The notes beneath the pieces are model-generated. The model did not search any database, was not told where the DNA came from, and worked only from the letters and a program-made list of their open reading frames with translations. Position numbers and translations under genes: made by a program. Shown here piece by piece: positions 53,441-64,000 of a stretch of 64,000 nucleotides of DNA. Source of the stretch: Setaria digitata (taxonomy: Eukaryota; Nematoda; Chromadorea; Rhabditida; Setariidae); the NCBI GenBank assembly GCA_003640385.1, contig RCAB01000088.1:1-64000 (forward strand), written 5' to 3'. Each line of letters begins with the position of its first letter. The stretch's first letter is position 1.

Positions 53441-56242
53441 ATGCAGCTGTTTTGTGGTAGCAGTGCTTTGGAATTTTCATACAGTTGTCTCTTACCACTG
53501 CTGGTATTATCTGTTGTAAAGTCAGATAGAGAGCACGTGGAGCATGGTTTCAGTGGAAAATTCAAGAAGGAGCATGATTCTCAAGGAGAACACCATAACG
53601 TCCATGCTGATCATAAAGCCGTTATAGGCATGTGTATCTTTGGGTTCATTGCTTTAAGCTTCTGCTTGACATTCTAAAATTGGAAATGTAGGATGAGTGT
53701 TTCTCAACCATCTCATGATTTATTAAAGCAGAATTGATTTGGAGCTTGTGCTTATTCATTATATAATTAGCCAGTTTTAAGCTATATATTAATACAAATT
53801 TATCCTTCAGATAATGAGGCCATTACTGTTGGTCGTGTCAGATGCTGCACATAAATTTCTTCACAAGTTTTATTTTAAAAAGAATATATTTTATTTTTGT
53901 TTTTTTCAGCATATATTTATTATTTAATGGCATTATAATGTCTGTCCCTCATAGTCTTTTGTAAATGATTATATATTTGTAGTAACAAATAAGAAATAAT
54001 TGGTTAGCTTTGATAGATTCCTTTGCTCGTCTTTTTATTAATTATTTTGTCTGTTTAGGCTCTCGAAAAGAAGCCGAAATTTTTGATGACTTGAGCTCTG
54101 AAGAAGCAAAACGACGACTAGCAATTTTGGCCAAGAAAATGGACAGCGACAATGACGGATATGTGACCCGTGAAGAACTAGAGAAAGTAATCAAGCAGTA
54201 TGTGCTTTTTCCCAGTTTGCATTTTGAAAGTTTAGTAAGGAAAACGGGGACTCTCTCTGATTACATGAATAAGTATAACGACAGATTTCTCTGACACAAT
54301 TCATTCCTATAAAGTTTCTTGCAGAAACATGATTTCATTAGATTTGGAGGAATCAAATGATCGGTTCCGAGAGATGGATGTGAGTCAAGATGGTCTCGTA
54401 ACATGGGATGAGTATATGCAGGAATCGTTTGGCGACATTGACCCAGAGAATGAAGTTAATTTGTTTTGTCGAATTTCCAGAAATCTTTTTTGAAGTTAAA
54501 AAGTCCTTTGAAAGAGATTTAGATTTAAAAGGATATCTTCAAAATGGCATCATAAGAAGATAGCCATTTTATTTCCTTCATTTTCTTTAAACCATATAAT
54601 TCTTAAAACCATATAATTCTTAATTTTAAATTAGCGTATCAAGTTTTATTTCTACTTCAGCACAGATTTAATATTTTAAGGTATAAAATTTTCAGAGGTT
54701 GAGAAAAGGGTTGTTTGAATGGAATTGTTTGCCAAAGAGTTTTGAGAAATATTTATGAGAAAAGCAAACAAAGAAAACTTGAAGGAATTTGAATATGTGT
54801 AATAGTTAAGCAGTTCGTTATAATTCCTCCTATATTATATTCGTTTTTACGCGAATCATGTCTTGGTTATTTTACAGAACACAAAATGAATCTTCTCTAC
54901 TACTTTTGTATTTGAGAATTTGTCAAGTAATAGAATAATTTTTTTATATACAACAAGCAAGGTACAGGTTTACTTTATAGACATTTCACTTCTTATGATT
55001 GTCAAAATTTCATCTACATTCATTGTGATGAGGCTATGTAATCTATATAAATTGTATGACGTTGCTGCGGTATGCTTTTTTTTTTTGGTGGTATTGCAGT
55101 GGTAAACTTTTTTTTGGTGCTATTGCACTTTTATACTTACTTTTACTTTCAAATATTTGAATTTAATTTTGACTTTCAGGTCGTGGATGCAGATGATAAG
55201 CGTTTAATGGAGGATGACAAGAAGTTTTTCTTTGCAGCAGATCAGGATAAAGATGGAAAGTTGTCGAATACTGAATTTCATGCTTTCCAAAATCCGGAGT
55301 CTTTCCCACATATGCATACTGCTTTAATTGAGGTGACAACAAATGTGATATTTTGAAATATTTTTTAAAAATGCAAATGAGGGACAATATTTGACTTGAG
55401 GTACGACACTTCACCAATAGTTGCGCTATAGTGAGGTCAATACAAGTTACATAAAATGAGGGGACAAGAATTTGAGGAATGGTATCTTTTAGTATCGAAT
55501 TTTGACACAGTTTGTGTTTCAATGAGCAGGAAGAGAATGAATTTTAAGATCACTATGTTGGAAAAGGACAAAAATCATGATGGAAAAATTACGCTGGATG
55601 AGTTTCTAGACGATTTAGCGGGCGATGAGAAATCAGACTGGTATGCCGTAGAAAAGAATCGTTTTGAACATGATTATGATGCTGATAAGAATGGTGTTCT
55701 TGAGGGTCCAGAAATCGCTTCTTGGCTTGTTATGGGTTTGGAAACTACAGCGCTTGAGGTTTTCCATAATTTTTTATCGCCTTATCTAAGTGTAGTTGCC
55801 AGAAGTTTCGTCCTTCCAGTAATATTCATGATTTCAAATAGATTATGCAATTAGTGAAATTTGAAATTCATTCTGGTAGGACTGATAAGTTATAGTTCAC
55901 TGTGAAATATCATACGGGTTACAAAAAGGAAGCGGAAAGAAATTTGTGTCATTTCAAGCTATTTCAAAAAGCCTTGGAATAACATTGCTTAATTAAATTA
56001 TTTCGTTTTTTTTTTTTTTTTTTTTTTCATATAATTTCTCATACTATATGCGTTTGACGTCGACTTAGCAACATTTATGTTCTCCTGTTTAGGAAGTTGA
56101 ACATTTGATATCGAAGGCGGACAAAGATGGTGATGGACGCTTATCTATCGATGAAATAGTCACCGAGTCGGATCTCTTCGTTGGTTCTGAAGCAACGAAC
56201 CACGGCGAAAATCTGGTCGATCTGCCGCATGATGAACTGTAG
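53441..56242 (+). CDS. calu-1: Calumenin/reticulocalbin (CREC family) ER calcium-binding protein
   Basis: Six exons (53441-53627, 54059-54197, 54325-54454, 55180-55332, 55549-55758, 56093-56242) give 322 codons. A signal peptide (about residues 1-28, LLPLLVLSVV) leads into a His/Glu-rich linker and six EF hands with full loops: DSDNDGYVTREE, DVSQDGLVTWDE, DQDKDGKLSNTE, DKNHDGKITLDE, DADKNGVLEGPE, DKDGDGRLSIDE. The protein ends HDEL, the ER-retention signal. CREC proteins are low-affinity calcium binders of the secretory pathway; in C. elegans calumenin affects cuticle and behaviour. The first intron needs a GC donor (TAG|GCATGT) to keep the frame VIG|SRKEAE. The other introns are GT-AG. Confidence 0.92.
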
Positions 56243-57438
56243 TAATAATAGCTGTGACGTTAGTAGTAACAGTTATTACAGTACTTTTGTAAAATTATGT
56301 CATGTTGTTCCATTTGTTCCATTACTTATCAATATCCCTGCCCGTTCCCCACAGAATATGTTGATGCAGTGTTATTTCGTAGTCTTAAGGATTCACTTAC
56401 GACAGTGTCCGTTATTACGACCACATTTCAAGTCTTAATTGGACTAGAGCATTTCAAAGTTTGTTGTGTTCCATTTCTCCAGTTATGTGCATTTTATGAA
56501 GTATTTGCTGGGCTTGCTCGCAGTCCAACCATTTTGACTAGGAGCAAACAAATCGGCGAAAGTCCATCCTAGATTTTTTTATCCACACAGACAAATAGAT
56601 ACTTTAGAAATACCTAAAGTACTGAGTACCAAATCTCCTATCAATATTTTTATTAAAAGTAATTCCCTTTATAGTAATATGCTTAAAACGGAGAGGGGAA
56701 TTAGAATACAAAAGAATAAAGGCGGAGAAGTTTGGGGATAAGACTTCAGACTTCGCCTCCACTTCGTTTTTCTGAACTAAAATTTTACTGAAAAAAATGA
56801 GTTGAAAATGTTAAAGTGTAACTGGTCCCTTCAAAGAGCTTTAACAATATATGTGAACTGTGCTTTATATATGTTAATACACATAATATATATACATCAA
56901 ATAGATTTGAAAAATGAGAGAGAATGTAGAAACTAATGAAGTATATCCGGAAAATCGGAGCAATACCCGTTAATAAAGTTCTTCAGAAAAGGGACTTGTT
57001 CACATCCGTATGCTACTTATTGCCTAAGTAGTGCGGGCAGCCGCATTTGTAATAAATCAAAAGGAAAAAAATTCTGCAAATCTGAAAGGCAGGCAGGACA
57101 GATCACAAAATTAGTGCCACTGTTCGTTAAAAGCAATATTTCTTGCAAGGACAGCTTCAAGAGCACATCAAGGAAGTTTTGAAACTGAAAAGATCGGTGC
57201 ACTGACGGATGCCAACGTCAAGTGAATTCGACATGTGCTAATTCACATTAAACGTAATGGTCAGACATTTTCCACACGAATCTAAAACTCTAAATCTGAG
57301 CTACGGCATGCGTATTCACAGTATTTTCAGAGCTAATTAAAGTCATTTCTTTGAAATCGAAGTGGTAACTTCTGGTCATTGAACATGCTACAATATACAA
57401 AACCTTATTTTAAGAAGCTTGGCACTAAAGGATGGAGA
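56243..57438. other. Intergenic, no gene seen
   Basis: Convergent 3' ends of calumenin and the NEDD4-like gene. Short frames at 56181-56572 overlap the calumenin tail out of frame and show no domain. No RNA gene or repeat was recognised. Confidence 0.5.
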
Positions 57439-62417
<4,979 letters not shown>

Positions 62418-62428
62418 TCACTTGTCTC

Positions 62429-62437
62429 CTGAAAATT
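62429..62437 (-). promoter_or_regulatory. Putative spliced-leader acceptor of the NEDD4-like gene
   Basis: On the minus strand AATTTTCAG lies 11 bases before the ATG at 62417, with no coding exon upstream. It supports trans-splicing and this start codon. Confidence 0.5.
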
Positions 62438-62998
62438 TTATTAGTCTTGGAATCGTTCCCCTCTACCTAGTCTCAAAGTGATTCAATCTCGTCACTTTAT
62501 CTCGGAATTTCATCTTTTGCACCTCTCGTAATTTGCAACCTATGCAAGGCGTATATAACCCCAGTAGACATTGTAATGAACCGTCAAATATTTCAGACAC
62601 AACAGTGACGTTAGCACTTGCTGTCAGTTGACAAGAAATCACGACTCCATTTTTCAGAGACAGTGTTTTTCATCGCGCCCAATGAAATCCGGTTTTGGGA
62701 GGTAATTAGGGACGTACTGATTGGGTTGGATGGCAAAACGTGGTGATGGTGCTGAAAAGAATGGGTAGGTTATTTTCTGTATTGTGTTCTGTTCTCCTAT
62801 TGTTTGAACGAAATGACACGGGAAGACTTCCCTATCAGTTAAATTCAGTTCCTGTAACATGCTCATCGGTAGCATATCATAGTCTTACAATAACATGTTA
62901 AGTATTAAGTACTCAGTGCGTGTAACTGGCTGCTTGACTTGTCAACATTTCTTGGATTTTATCTCATTGCTGCATACTGCATTGTGGTGGAATTCTAC
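62438..62998. other. Divergent upstream region of NEDD4-like and SDR genes
   Basis: About 560 bases separate the two genes, which read outward. A hydrophobic frame without an ATG runs from about 62915 into the SDR gene and may be coding. A 73-codon minus-strand ORF at 62654-62875 has no recognised domain. Confidence 0.4.
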
Positions 62999-64000
62999 AT
63001 GGACCGGATCCGCCGCTACAATGGATTATCACGAATGAAATATTTGCTCAAAACTATAAACGAAAGTAAATTCATTAATGCCTCGAACCGAAAATTGGTT
63101 GCTGTAGTCACTGGTGCAAGTGGAACAATCGGCACCGAAATTGTTCGTTTACTGCTGCAAAATAAATTCAAGGTATTTATTAACAAGACTCTTGAATTCA
63201 TTAGGTATTCCCGTACAGATTTCACTTGGAGTGTCTTTCGCTTCTTTTTTGTGCACAAGCATTTCAAGGCTTTTTTAATTCCCTATTGATCTCGTTAAAC
63301 AAATAATGAAGTTAGCGTAAGGAGCACTGTTCCAAAGCAGTTATTTTAAAGGTCATATGTTTGGTCCAGGATCGTGACAATGACCACCGGTTGGGTAGCT
63401 TCAAATGTCAGCCAAACTTCGTCATGCAGAATGTGGATTTAGCGAATCTTGAGGAGGTGAAGGAAACGGCAAAATTACTCGCGTACGAATATTCTAGCGT
63501 AGATCTCATTATTTGCGGTGCTGGTATTATGTTGCAACCATATAAGCTCACAAAGGGTGGCTTTGAGATCCACTGTGCCGTTAATCTACTTTCACATGCC
63601 GTCATGGTGAATTATTTGATGCCGTGCATAGCAGAAAATTCTTCGTTAGAAAGTTATGCCAGGAATAGCCGCATCGTATTCCTATCATCCGCTATTGCAC
63701 ACTTAGGAGTTTTTCGTGGCATGTTAGAGGATAACTTTGAAATGTTCTATACTTACCGGAATGGCTATCAGGCATATTCGGCATCGAAATTTGCCGTGTC
63801 GCTGTATGCCGAGGAACTAGACAAACAAATACAGCAGAAATCCACGGCGATGAACCAACGGACGGTAACCATCATTTCTATGCATCCGGGTTGTGTTGCA
63901 GGTGGTTTATACCATTATGCAAATACTCTGACCAAATTTATAATTTCCCAATTTCTGTGGCCTATAATGAGAAATCCAGCTTTAGCTGCAGCCGAAACTA
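62999..64000 (+). CDS. Short-chain dehydrogenase/reductase, 3' end outside window
   Basis: Two exons, 62999-63172 and 63352 to the window end, giving 274 codons so far. Classical SDR landmarks: VAVVTGASGTIGTEIVRLLL (Rossmann NAD(P) loop), DLIICGAGI in place of the NAG motif, HCAVNLLSHAVMVNYLMP, RIVFLSSAIAH with the catalytic Ser, YQAYSASKFAVSLYAEEL with the Tyr-x-x-x-Lys pair, and MHPGCVAG. It should be an oxidoreductase of retinol, steroid or lipid type; the substrate cannot be told. The ATG at 62999 omits a hydrophobic stretch (LSTFLGFYLIAAYCIVVEFY) that is open in frame just upstream and would make a good membrane anchor, so the real start may be in an upstream exon. Exon 2 is taken from the TTTTAAAG acceptor, which keeps VICLVQDRD in frame. 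Confidence 0.82.

Noticed and set aside
53381..53677. 98-codon ORF as a separate gene
   Set aside because: Its second part is the calumenin signal peptide and His-rich linker; the rest is 5' UTR and intron read-through.

Overview
The window looks like nuclear DNA of a nematode, most likely a filarial (clade III) worm. It is AT-rich. Genes are broken into many short exons by mostly small introns with GT..TTTCAG borders. Several start codons sit 1-11 bases after a TTTCAG-type acceptor, as expected for spliced-leader trans-splicing. The protein content (UNC-73/Trio-tail kinase, Fer-like SH2 kinase, orcokinin-type NLP peptides) is typical of nematodes. The species call is inference. No rRNA, tRNA, CRISPR array or intact transposon was seen. 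Gene models were built by hand, joining exons whose splice phases agree. For the multi-exon genes the exon lengths sum to an exact multiple of three.

Layout. 300-6323 (-): SH3-Ig-FN3-kinase protein like the C-terminal tail of Trio/Kalirin, with a dead catalytic loop. 6620-7570: AT-rich satellite. 7647-9538 (+): C-terminal 284 codons of an MGAT5-type GlcNAc-transferase V (gly-2); its 5' part is absent. 9742-10053 (+): small membrane ORF. 10607-17493 (-): complete exocyst subunit SEC-5 (900 aa). 18219-23568 (+): OTUD7/Cezanne-like deubiquitinase (655 aa), with an assembly duplication around an N in a late intron. 25768-26556 (-): secreted Ly6-like cysteine-rich protein, with a second cysteine-rich candidate just upstream. 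27836-30699 (+): Fer/SPE-8-type SH2 tyrosine kinase. 31580-37448 (+): CC2D1/Lgd (767 aa). 40143-42846 (-): orcokinin-type neuropeptide precursor, 5' end unresolved. 44942-45148 (-): possible single-pass membrane ORF. 46024-52146 (+): MCM4 (866 aa). 53441-56242 (+): calumenin with six EF hands and HDEL (322 aa). 57439-62417 (-): NEDD4-like C2-WW3-HECT ubiquitin ligase (758 aa). 62999-64000 (+): short-chain dehydrogenase, cut by the window end.

These genes do not form one pathway. Two ubiquitin-system enzymes (OTUD7, NEDD4-like) and two membrane-traffic factors (SEC-5, CC2D1/Lgd) share the window, but nothing in the sequence links them. sec-5/OTUD7 and NEDD4/SDR are divergent pairs that could share upstream regions. 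No multi-gene novel system was found. The most interesting items are the neuropeptide precursor, the Trio-tail pseudokinase, the Fer-like kinase without an activation-loop tyrosine, the Ly6-like cluster, and four introns that seem to need GC donors.
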